Below are positions 9,220 to 17,044 of a stretch of DNA of 64,000 bases, piece after piece. Source of the DNA: Clostridia bacterium (GTDB lineage: Bacteria; Bacillota; Clostridia; Christensenellales; Christensenellaceae); assembly GCA_017439085.1 (NCBI GenBank), contig JAFRTU010000002.1, positions 1 to 64,000 on the forward strand, read 5' to 3'. A program made the translations under genes and the position numbers. The notes under the pieces were generated by a model. It ran no database searches. It was not told the origin of the DNA and saw only the letters and a program-made list of their open reading frames with translations. Within the stretch, counting starts at the first letter, position 1, and the number at the start of each line of letters is the position of its first letter.

Positions 9220-9861
9220 ATGGATACCAAACAGATTCTCGAACAGGCAGCTAAACATGTAGCTGAGGGTCTCACAAAGATCGACCCGGCTCAGGTTGAC
9301 GCTCTTGCTAAGGGTATTGCTAAGGCAAATCGTGTATTCGTCACCGGATGGGGACGCGCAGGAAATGTTGCTGGCATATTGGGAATGGATATGTCTCAGA
9401 TCGGTAAACTTGTTTATCGTGTAGGAGACAACAATACCCCTTCTATTCATGAAGGTGATATTCTTCTCGTAATGTCCGGCTCAGGAAATACAAAGACTAT
9501 TTCCATTATCGCCAGCGAAGCAAAGGCATTCGGTGCTGAAGTAGGCCTCATTTCTACAAGTGCTGAGTCCATCATCGGAGAGATAGCAGATTACAACGTC
9601 GTCATTCCGCGCGTTGAAACTCCTATGAACAAGATCATGAGAGAGAGAAGACCTCCTCGCGATCCTAAATTCAAGGGAACTGCCGGAACACGTGAAGTAT
9701 GGCCTCTCACGGATGAGGAAAGAGCTCTTATGACTCTTGATCAGATGGAAGTCACATATCAGATCGCATTCACCCTCAATGAAGTAATTCAGCAGAAGGT
9801 CATGGAAGAGATCGGCGAAACAGTCGAAGCAGTACATTATTATCACAACAGTCTTGAGTAA
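9220..9861 (+). CDS. SIS-domain 6-phospho-3-hexuloisomerase-like protein, copy 1
   Basis: A single SIS sugar-isomerase domain of 213 residues. The segments VFVTGWGRAGN, GDNNTPSIHEGDILLV and MSGSGNTKT match the 6-phospho-3-hexuloisomerase (HxlB/PHI) group, which converts hexulose-6-phosphate to fructose-6-phosphate in formaldehyde fixation or in ribose phosphate supply. No hexulose-6-phosphate synthase gene is in the window. AAGGAG lies before the ATG. The next gene, 14 bases on, is a diverged copy sharing GMDMSQIG and the C-terminal YYHN-LE. Both carry an extra segment after about residue 130 that is proline and charge rich. Actual substrate unproven. Confidence 0.8.
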   Translation: MDTKQILEQAAKHVAEGLTKIDPAQVDALAKGIAKANRVFVTGWGRAGNVAGILGMDMSQIGKLVYRVGDNNTPSIHEGDILLVMSGSGNTKTISIIASEAKAFGAEVGLISTSAESIIGEIADYNVVIPRVETPMNKIMRERRPPRDPKFKGTAGTREVWPLTDEERALMTLDQMEVTYQIAFTLNEVIQQKVMEEIGETVEAVHYYHNSLE

Positions 9862-9875
9862 GAAAGGATAAACAC

Positions 9876-10520
9876 ATGGTAGATATCAAAAAACTCCTTG
9901 ATTGTGCCGGAAAGAACATTGCCGAGACACTCAATCAGGTTGATGTAAATCAGATCGAAGAAATAGCTCAGGCTATCTCCAAGGCTAAGAGAGTATATAC
10001 AGCAGGATGGGGCCGTGCAGGAAACATCATTCGTATACTCGGAATGGACATGTCCCAGATCGGAATGGTCGTATTCTGCGTCGGTGATAACGGAACACCT
10101 TCCATTCATCCCGGAGATATCCTTCTTATCAACTCCGGTTCCGGAAACACCAAGACCATCGCTGTGATCGCTCAGCAGGCAAAAGAGCAGGGCGCTACAG
10201 TTGCTCTGATCTCCGGTTCCGATCCTACAAAGTCCACAATCGGACAGATCGCAGACATCAACGTTGTCGTTCCGAGACTTAAGAAGGACCTCAGCTTTGA
10301 GATCAAGAGACCTGATCCGGCTAAGGCAGTAAACAAAGGCCTTGGCGTAAGAGTTGACTGGGGTCTCACGCCCGAACAGAGAGATGAACTTGCTTATGCA
10401 AACATCACAGGATATTATGAATCCTCCTTTGCACTGAACGAAGTCATTCGCAGAAGAGTCATGGAACTCATCGGAGCTAAGGACGAAGATCCTATGTACT
10501 ATCACAACAATCTTGAATAA
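9876..10520 (+). CDS. SIS-domain 6-phospho-3-hexuloisomerase-like protein, copy 2
   Basis: Second of two tandem SIS-domain genes, 214 residues, with GWGRAGN, GDNGTPSIHPGDILLI and NSGSGNTKT aligned without gaps to copy 1 through the SIS core, then a differing insert at about residues 130-165 and the same C-terminal ending (YYHNNLE). The pair comes from an old duplication. SIS isomerases often work as dimers or tetramers, so a mixed complex is possible. The gene is followed by a strong bidirectional terminator. Confidence 0.8.
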   Translation: MVDIKKLLDCAGKNIAETLNQVDVNQIEEIAQAISKAKRVYTAGWGRAGNIIRILGMDMSQIGMVVFCVGDNGTPSIHPGDILLINSGSGNTKTIAVIAQQAKEQGATVALISGSDPTKSTIGQIADINVVVPRLKKDLSFEIKRPDPAKAVNKGLGVRVDWGLTPEQRDELAYANITGYYESSFALNEVIRRRVMELIGAKDEDPMYYHNNLE

Positions 10521-10541
10521 TCAGTATTATTCGAAAGATAC

Positions 10542-10576
10542 AAAAGCCTTTCGGGATATCCCCGAAAGGCTTTTTT
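10542..10576. terminator. Bidirectional terminator between SIS pair and RyR-domain gene
   Basis: Stem AAGCCTTTCGGG with CCCGAAAGGCTT, then six T on the plus strand; on the minus strand it is followed by TTTTG. It separates the convergent SIS and RCK-RyR genes. Confidence 0.85.
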
Positions 10577-10588
10577 CTGTTTTATGGT

Positions 10589-12502
10589 TTATTCATCCAG
10601 CCCGAGAATGAGCAGCATGTTCCGGCAGATGTTCCTGTCTAGTTCCACATATCTTGAAGGCGTTCCTCCGGGATTGTATCTGCGTATTATCTCGTCTGTG
10701 ATCCTTTCAGCCTCAGGAAGTTCATTCAGTTCAACAAGAGCGGGGTGCAGAAGCATATCATTATCTTTAACTCTCTTTCCCAGACTCTTTCTGGCTGCCA
10801 GATCCTCCTGAACAGCGTTCATATGCCTCCAGCCTTGGAATCTCTGATATGCATTCCATCTCAGATGCTCCGCATCGGAAAGGCTTATCAGATTCTCCTG
10901 ATCATTAAGCCATCTCCTTACGAAATCTACCTCATCCTCATTTCCAGTTCTCTTTGACAGCACATACTCGTATTTAAAATCGAGAGCAAGTGCTTCGTTG
11001 AAAGAAGAATCCTGATTGATATATGAATAGAAGCCGGTATACTCCAATATCTCCTCTCTGTCCTCATAGTTCCTGTTGAATATGCGTGGGTATATATCCG
11101 AGAAATATGCAAGGTGAACTCTCTTTGCAGCTTCTTCAAGCGAGGGAGACAGAAGTCTGTTAAGATCATACAGTTCCTTTTCATTTCCGAAGAACTCCAA
11201 GCCATCATGCCCGGTTATCACATCATATAGTTCAGGGGACTTTATTCTGGCACATATTGGAGGATATGACATGTCTCCGCTCCTGCTTCCAAAGAACCTC
11301 ATGATCCTCTTTGAAGTCTCATAATTCGATTTGTCGTTTCCTGTGGCCACGAATATGACATCCGGTCTTTGTATATCTTCAAACAATCTGCTGATGGCAT
11401 AGGTGTCCGTATCTGCTATATGGAATCTGATATCGTAGTTCTTGTCCGGATTATCTGTATTACCTATATACTCCTCTTCAGAAAGATTAAAAACTTCGGG
11501 ATACGCTTCCTTCAGCCCGGAAAGTATCTGCCTTGCATTCTTGTCTATAACATGGACCGTATAATCACTTTCAGGTTCTATCATTAAGATTACGGAATGT
11601 CTTAGCAGTTCTATTCCGAGTCCTCCTGCTCCGATTATCACGATCTCCTTGTGAGGCTTTCCTGCAAGAATATATTTATATCTGGCAAGTATATCTATGG
11701 CCTGTGATGCATATATATCGATGGGTCTCAGATTGATATCGGCTCCAAAGGTGTTATCTATATCCCTGATAAGCTCTATGCTCGAAGCAGCTGCATTGTA
11801 TCTGACCGTTACGTTCTGCTTAACGTATCCAGGACTGTTGATCAGATGCGAGCAGAGTGCACTCAGAAGTGCAAGGCCGTTCTTGCTGTCATGCTCCAGA
11901 AGGTAGAAAGTGTATATCTTTTTTTTGAAGACCCGGAACTCAGCAACTCCTTTTTCCAGCTTCATTGCACCTATTGCCGAGGCTCTTTCCTGCATCTCCT
12001 CAGAAGAATCCTGGTCAAAAGCACAGAACACGATCAATTCCCCGGGTCTTTCTTTTTTTATGCTCTCAGCAAGGAGTAGCGACCTGTCGTTAAGAGAAGA
12101 GAAACAATGCATTTTTCTATAGAAGGTCAGTTTCAGGAATTCAACCAGATGCCTGGAAAAACTGATCAAAAAAGCAGATGTAGCAAGCGGACCAAGGATA
12201 TAAAACAGATATAGGAGTGCCTTATATGCTATCGTAAGGATGGACTTTCCCGTAAAAAACTCTGCAACTTCCTGATTTGCACCCATGGTTATTACGGACA
12301 ATCCGTATCTGAAGCTTTTGAACAGAGTAAAAAGGTAATCTCCGGTCTCAGCAAAGAAATAAGGAAGGACGAGGACCATAACGGCTATTGAGATCCCGCT
12401 CGTAAAGAGCCCAGAACTCACCCGGAAGTTGTTCCTCTCCTGAATTGCTCTGTATACAGCATATGAAAAGACAGCAATGGCTATCAGAAAATTGATCAAC
12501 AT
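10589..12502 (-). CDS. Membrane protein with two RCK/TrkA-like Rossmann lobes and a C-terminal RyR domain
   Basis: A 637-residue protein in four parts. Residues 1-19, 31-50 and about 89-117 are membrane segments; the loop between the second and third could re-enter the membrane but has no potassium filter (no TxGYG). Residues about 131-240 form a first Rossmann-like lobe without a clear glycine loop (HCFSSLNDRSLLLAESI). Residues 285-520 form a second lobe with an intact dinucleotide loop IVIIGAGGLGIELLRHS and an acidic end of strand 2 (VHVIDKN), as in RCK/TrkA-N domains. Residues 541-637 match the RyR repeat: EHLRWNAYQRFQGW, then LLHPALVELNELPEAE, then a tail with YVELDRN. RyR-type domains occur in bacterial proteins thought to sense nucleotides. 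The start has AAGGGGAG before it. It is divergent from the TIR gene, 117 bases apart, which suggests a shared system. Domain calls are firm, function is not known. Confidence 0.75.
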   Translation of the reverse strand: MLINFLIAIAVFSYAVYRAIQERNNFRVSSGLFTSGISIAVMVLVLPYFFAETGDYLFTLFKSFRYGLSVITMGANQEVAEFFTGKSILTIAYKALLYLFYILGPLATSAFLISFSRHLVEFLKLTFYRKMHCFSSLNDRSLLLAESIKKERPGELIVFCAFDQDSSEEMQERASAIGAMKLEKGVAEFRVFKKKIYTFYLLEHDSKNGLALLSALCSHLINSPGYVKQNVTVRYNAAASSIELIRDIDNTFGADINLRPIDIYASQAIDILARYKYILAGKPHKEIVIIGAGGLGIELLRHSVILMIEPESDYTVHVIDKNARQILSGLKEAYPEVFNLSEEEYIGNTDNPDKNYDIRFHIADTDTYAISRLFEDIQRPDVIFVATGNDKSNYETSKRIMRFFGSRSGDMSYPPICARIKSPELYDVITGHDGLEFFGNEKELYDLNRLLSPSLEEAAKRVHLAYFSDIYPRIFNRNYEDREEILEYTGFYSYINQDSSFNEALALDFKYEYVLSKRTGNEDEVDFVRRWLNDQENLISLSDAEHLRWNAYQRFQGWRHMNAVQEDLAARKSLGKRVKDNDMLLHPALVELNELPEAERITDEIIRRYNPGGTPSRYVELDRNICRNMLLILGLDE

Positions 12503-12619
12503 ATCTGCTCCCCTTAAGTCAATAAGTATAAATAAATGATATCATAAATACAGCGGTCTAAAATATGCTCCATAGCAGAACATGGCCCCAATAGACGGAC
12601 AAGGAAGATCTTTTATTTC

Positions 12620-15600
12620 ATGTTAGATACCGATACATCAATCAATCCGGCTCCCGTGGCTGAGCGTTCATACAAGGCTTTTATCAGCTATCGTCACAAG
12701 CCTCTCGACAGGACGGCGGCAGAGATGATCCAGAAGCATCTTGAAAGATACAGAGTACCAAAAGAATTCCGGGAAACTGTAGGAGGAGACCGTTTAGGAA
12801 TAGTATTCAGAGACGAAGATGAACTTCCTGCATCATCCAGTCTGTCAGACAGTATCACATATGCCCTCGATCATTCAGAATATCTAATCGTCATCTGCAC
12901 TCCCGATCTTCCGGATTCCAGATGGTGTGAGCAGGAGATACGTTATTTTACAGAGAAAAAAGGGCGGGACAAGATCATTGCAGTCCTTGCAGACGGTGAG
13001 CCCGGCGAATCCTTCTCTCCGTACATGCTCCACGAATTTGACGAAAACGGAGACATAGTCTCTGATAGAGAGCCTCTGGCGGCGAACATCAAAGGGCCTA
13101 ATCATACAATAGACAAAAAGTCTTTCAAAAAAGAGATAGTTCGTCTCTATGCAGCACTCATAGGATGTCCTTTCGACAGTCTGTGGCAAAGGGAAAAACG
13201 CCGTCAGAACAGCCGACTCATAGGGATCCTGAGCGGAGTCATGCTCCTGCTTTCTCTTTTCCTCGGTATAGTTATATCAAACAACATTCGCATTTCCGAA
13301 AAGAACAAAGAGATCCAGAAACAGATGTCTTCGATGTACATTGATGCCGGGTTTGAGAGCCTCCAAGAGTTTGACATCAAAGGCGCCGCGAAAAACGCAT
13401 TGCTCTCATATGAAAGTGACTCAAAGGACATATATGATCACAGGATAGAGGCACTTCTTTCCCAAGTCCTCAATGCATATAAAAAGGATAATGTACGTCC
13501 TGAAATACTCTATGAACAGTCCGTAGGTATCGCTGACATCCTACCCGTTGACAGCAAAAAAATCGTATATATCTCTGATGAGGCTGGGTATGTCCGCTGC
13601 ATAGACGTGAATACAGGAAATGCCAAGTGGACTTCTCTCACAAACAGACAGCTGCAAAAAGAGGGGCCTACGCGTCTTTTCCTTTCTTCTACAGGCGACA
13701 TCATCTGCCGAGACAATGATGCCATTACTTTGCTTGCTGCTGATGACGGAAGCCAGATATGGAGATATGACTATCAGATGCCTATCGGCACGACTTTCAG
13801 AGCCATCTCGCCTGACGGGAAGTTTTTCGCCCTTATTGACAGGATCGACGGTAAATATCATCTTCTTATCCTCGACACTCTGACTGGGGAGATCCATTCA
13901 GAGACTGAGATTCCTTATTTTGCATATACTACAGGCACGGATAATGACTGGTATTATTTCGGAAGTGCTTTCTCTGCTGATTCCCGTATACTGGGTCTTG
14001 CGTATTATACCGTACCGGACACCGAAGATGACTATGAATTTGGCTATCTGTTCATGACGATCGATACAGATACATGTGAAGTATTGCATAAATATATCTT
14101 AGAGGACTATGAGAGCTCCCGAGACATATTCTTCGGACTTAATGTCGAAAACAGAACCGGAAATCTGTTCTATGCTCAATATCACAACAGTTATGGCGGC
14201 ATAATGACTTCCCATATAGACTGGAGTAATGAATCTCATAAGAGGGAGTTCACAAACTTCACACTCAGCCAAACTTCCTACTGGTATACTGCCCATTATC
14301 CGGAAGCTGTTTTTAGTGATGACCTTGCCGTTGTCTTCTGTGAACGGACGATCCTTATTTTCAACATTCATGACGGAACATTCTTAAAAAGCTATGAATA
14401 CACTGGAGATATCATTAACGGATTCTGGGTTGATAAAGGTGAGGAAGTGGTTCAGTTCTTTACTTCTTCGGGTACCGTTGTTTCCTGTGATCTTGAGCAT
14501 GGTGAGTATGTCCTTAACAGAATGAACGAACAACCTCTAAACCATGACAATGTAATTCTTGCGGCGAGCATAAACGGAGGTCTCTTTAATGATCAGGGTT
14601 ATGGCAAGGGCACATACCTCAGTGTTTCCGGAGATCATAAAGAAAGGCTCCTTGTCATTACGGTCTCATCAGATGATACTGTCGTTGAGATCGATCCAAA
14701 AATTGAGGATTATTATACTGTCAGCGTGTCGGAGATCCCCGGTTCTTCTGATCTCATGCTCTTTATAATGCAAACCGAATCTGACACTATCCTTATCGTG
14801 AACAGCATCAGTGGGAAGATCAAAGAAAGGTATCCGGTAGGCGGAAAGCTATATTCAGAGTGTTATCCACTCGATGAGAAGACATTCATCTGTGAAAATA
14901 TCATATATCATCTCGGTAAAGATCCTGAGTATCTGGAGGGACTTAATGAGGACAGCTGGAGTTCGTTCTATTTCAGAGATTGCATTAACTTGCGCCTGCC
15001 GACAGGCGAGGTCATGTCTCTGTCGTTAAGTCATTATAGAAATGGAGGATACTACAGACGCTTCTGGATCAACGGTAAAGTCCCCGCTTCAGGTGGATTT
15101 ATACGTTATCCTGCCAAGATCGAAACATCAAGTTATGGTTCCTTGTTCAAAGCAGGTACCAACGGCTCGTTCGTTGAAGCAGTATCCTCAGCATCCGGGA
15201 ACAGGATCCTGCTATACTTTGATCCTTTGAATGACTGCTTCTCTACCTTCGATTCTCCATATGCTGATGACGACAAGATCATCCTGAGTATAGGCAATGA
15301 GTCCGGAGTTTTTGCTTCATTCGGTGATGCGGGATTATATCTCTACAGTACCGATCCGAAATCCAAGAAAAAAATAGAAACTCCATATTCAGCTTTTGAG
15401 ATCATCGATATGTGTTTTTCGACAGATGACAGATATTTGATCGTTCTTACCAAATCAGGAAAGATAGAGTGCTTAGATGTTTCTTCTGGAGATGTAATGA
15501 TGTCTGAGCCTACAGATTTACCAACTCTTCATCTGGAATATGTTGAATCGATGAATGTATTCTCGGGAGATACTGATGATTTCTTCTGTCTGTTGATAAA

Positions 15601-15799
15601 AAACAGCCTCAGTGGCTACTCGAAATGGTACAAGATTGACAGTTCTTCCTGGATCGTTGTTCAGCAAGCTGATAATGCTGCATGCCTGCATAAACAGCAG
15701 AATCACCTCATCATAGTATCAAACGGCAGTATCCTTATTTATCCTGTGCACACCCTTACTGACCTAGTAGGATCAGCCAGGATCTATATACAGGAATAG
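12620..15799 (+). CDS. TIR-domain membrane protein with large beta-propeller region
   Basis: A 1059-residue protein. Residues 17 to about 185 are a TIR domain: box 1 is AFISYRH, and LPDSRWCEQEIRYF holds the W-C-x-x-E motif whose Glu (residue 106) aligns with the catalytic Glu of TIR NAD-cleaving enzymes. A membrane segment follows at about 199-220, then a charged helix and a helical spacer, then some 750 residues of beta-strand repeats of WD40/PQQ type (IVYISDEAGYVRCIDVNTGNAKW, repeated in diverged form). One membrane pass puts TIR and propeller on opposite sides, so the propeller is probably outside and the TIR domain in the cytoplasm. The ribosome site is weak (AAGGAAG, 12 bases before ATG). 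Related TIR-WD40 proteins occur in Clostridia; their roles are mostly unknown, with antiphage signalling a fair guess. Confidence 0.82.
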   Translation: MLDTDTSINPAPVAERSYKAFISYRHKPLDRTAAEMIQKHLERYRVPKEFRETVGGDRLGIVFRDEDELPASSSLSDSITYALDHSEYLIVICTPDLPDSRWCEQEIRYFTEKKGRDKIIAVLADGEPGESFSPYMLHEFDENGDIVSDREPLAANIKGPNHTIDKKSFKKEIVRLYAALIGCPFDSLWQREKRRQNSRLIGILSGVMLLLSLFLGIVISNNIRISEKNKEIQKQMSSMYIDAGFESLQEFDIKGAAKNALLSYESDSKDIYDHRIEALLSQVLNAYKKDNVRPEILYEQSVGIADILPVDSKKIVYISDEAGYVRCIDVNTGNAKWTSLTNRQLQKEGPTRLFLSSTGDIICRDNDAITLLAADDGSQIWRYDYQMPIGTTFRAISPDGKFFALIDRIDGKYHLLILDTLTGEIHSETEIPYFAYTTGTDNDWYYFGSAFSADSRILGLAYYTVPDTEDDYEFGYLFMTIDTDTCEVLHKYILEDYESSRDIFFGLNVENRTGNLFYAQYHNSYGGIMTSHIDWSNESHKREFTNFTLSQTSYWYTAHYPEAVFSDDLAVVFCERTILIFNIHDGTFLKSYEYTGDIINGFWVDKGEEVVQFFTSSGTVVSCDLEHGEYVLNRMNEQPLNHDNVILAASINGGLFNDQGYGKGTYLSVSGDHKERLLVITVSSDDTVVEIDPKIEDYYTVSVSEIPGSSDLMLFIMQTESDTILIVNSISGKIKERYPVGGKLYSECYPLDEKTFICENIIYHLGKDPEYLEGLNEDSWSSFYFRDCINLRLPTGEVMSLSLSHYRNGGYYRRFWINGKVPASGGFIRYPAKIETSSYGSLFKAGTNGSFVEAVSSASGNRILLYFDPLNDCFSTFDSPYADDDKIILSIGNESGVFASFGDAGLYLYSTDPKSKKKIETPYSAFEIIDMCFSTDDRYLIVLTKSGKIECLDVSSGDVMMSEPTDLPTLHLEYVESMNVFSGDTDDFFCLLIKNSLSGYSKWYKIDSSSWIVVQQADNAACLHKQQNHLIIVSNGSILIYPVHTLTDLVGSARIYIQE

Positions 15800-15811
15800 A
15801 GTTCAAAATAC

Positions 15812-15845
15812 AAAAAAGGGAGTAGTCATACCGGCTACTCCCTTT
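15812..15845. terminator. Terminator shared by prs and the TIR gene
   Basis: Stem AAAGGGAGTAG (15815-15825) with CTACTCCCTTT (15835-15845). On the minus strand it is followed by TTTTTTG, so it serves prs best; the TIR gene also ends just before it. Confidence 0.8.
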
Positions 15846-15864
15846 GTATCATATGGTTCTTTAA

Positions 15865-16854
15865 TTATTTATCCGACTGCTCTATGACTCTTTCAGGCAC
15901 TTTTGCAAAGAGCGGGCTTACGGATACCCTATTATGGACTCTTGATACGGCTTCTGCGAACAGTGGAGCTGCAGAGATGGTAAGCATCTTCTTGGAATCC
16001 TGAATATAAGGATTCTCAACAGTATCCGTGCTTATAACTAACTCTATCGGACTCTCCTCTATCCTCTTTACGCCGGATTCTCTTAAGATATTGTGTCCCA
16101 GGCAAGCAATGATCTTTCTTGCGCCTTTCTGCTTGAGGACATTTGCTATATCAATGAGCGTTCCACCGGAAATACTGAAATCATCAACAATGAGGCAATC
16201 CTTTCCGTCGACCTCACCTATGAGTTCCAGTATCTTAGCCTTCTCATCATGAGCTACTCTCGTCTTATCTCCGATAGCTACCGGAGTTCCGAGATAATCG
16301 GCATATTTCCTTGCATTTTTTGCAAAACCGGCATCAGGGGATACTACGACGAGATTCTCGGTTGATATGTGTCTCTTGACGGCTTCGCAAAGAATAGGAA
16401 GCGAATAAAGGTGATCTGACGGGATTCTGAAAAAACCCTGGATCTGAGGAGCATGAAGGTCCATCGTAATGAATCTGTCTGCACCTACAGCCTCGATACA
16501 ATCTGCACAAACTCTTGCTCTTATGGACACTCTGGGCTCGTCTTTCTTATCTCCCTTTGCATAACCGAAGTATGGTACTATGAGGGAAATGGAGCTTGCA
16601 CTGGCTCTCTTGAAAGCATCTATCCAGAAAAGGATCTCTACAAGCTCGTTATTCGGATCAAGTCCTATCGGCTGAACAAGATAAACATCACTGTTTCTGA
16701 CGGTCTCTTTTATCTTGACGAATATATTACCATCTGAGAATTGTATCACTTCGGAATTGCCGAGCTCAGTTCCCAAATAATTGCACATCTTTCTTGCAAA
16801 ACTCTGTCCAGATTTTCCTGCAAAAATCTTTACGTTGCCTGATTCGTTATGCAT
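15865..16854 (-). CDS. prs: Ribose-phosphate pyrophosphokinase (PRPP synthetase), divergent
   Basis: Makes PRPP from ribose-5-phosphate and ATP for purine, pyrimidine, His and Trp synthesis. The 329-residue product keeps the fold landmarks DLHAPQIQGFF with the active-site His, VVSPDAGF and a PRPP loop. Two landmarks differ from the usual form: PYFGYAKGDKKDEPR instead of PYxGYARQDR, and IVDDFSISGGT instead of the common DDxxDTGGT, so the second acidic position of the loop is lost. This looks like a distinct clade, not decay, since the frame is full length. TTAGGAG lies 8 bases before the ATG. It stands alone between two terminators. Confidence 0.88.
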   Translation of the reverse strand: MHNESGNVKIFAGKSGQSFARKMCNYLGTELGNSEVIQFSDGNIFVKIKETVRNSDVYLVQPIGLDPNNELVEILFWIDAFKRASASSISLIVPYFGYAKGDKKDEPRVSIRARVCADCIEAVGADRFITMDLHAPQIQGFFRIPSDHLYSLPILCEAVKRHISTENLVVVSPDAGFAKNARKYADYLGTPVAIGDKTRVAHDEKAKILELIGEVDGKDCLIVDDFSISGGTLIDIANVLKQKGARKIIACLGHNILRESGVKRIEESPIELVISTDTVENPYIQDSKKMLTISAAPLFAEAVSRVHNRVSVSPLFAKVPERVIEQSDK

Positions 16855-17013
16855 CGATTTATCTCCTAAAAAAGATTTCCTTTTCAGATTTCCCTATTGC
16901 TATTACGTATAAAATAATAACACAAAAAAGGCCTTTCTATCAATGAAATAGGCATAACAGCGCACATTTTTGTATGCCTTGTTTTCTTTTTTTCATTGAG
17001 GTTCAAATAATAG

Positions 17014-17044
17014 AAAAACAGAAGAGTTGTTACTCTTCTGTTTT
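17014..17044 (-). terminator. Terminator of the ftsH operon
   Basis: Stem AAAACAGAAGAG with CTCTTCTGTTTT; on the minus strand it ends in TTTTTCT. The ftsH stop codon (17032-17030) is in the loop, so the last codons of ftsH form half of the stem. Confidence 0.8.
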
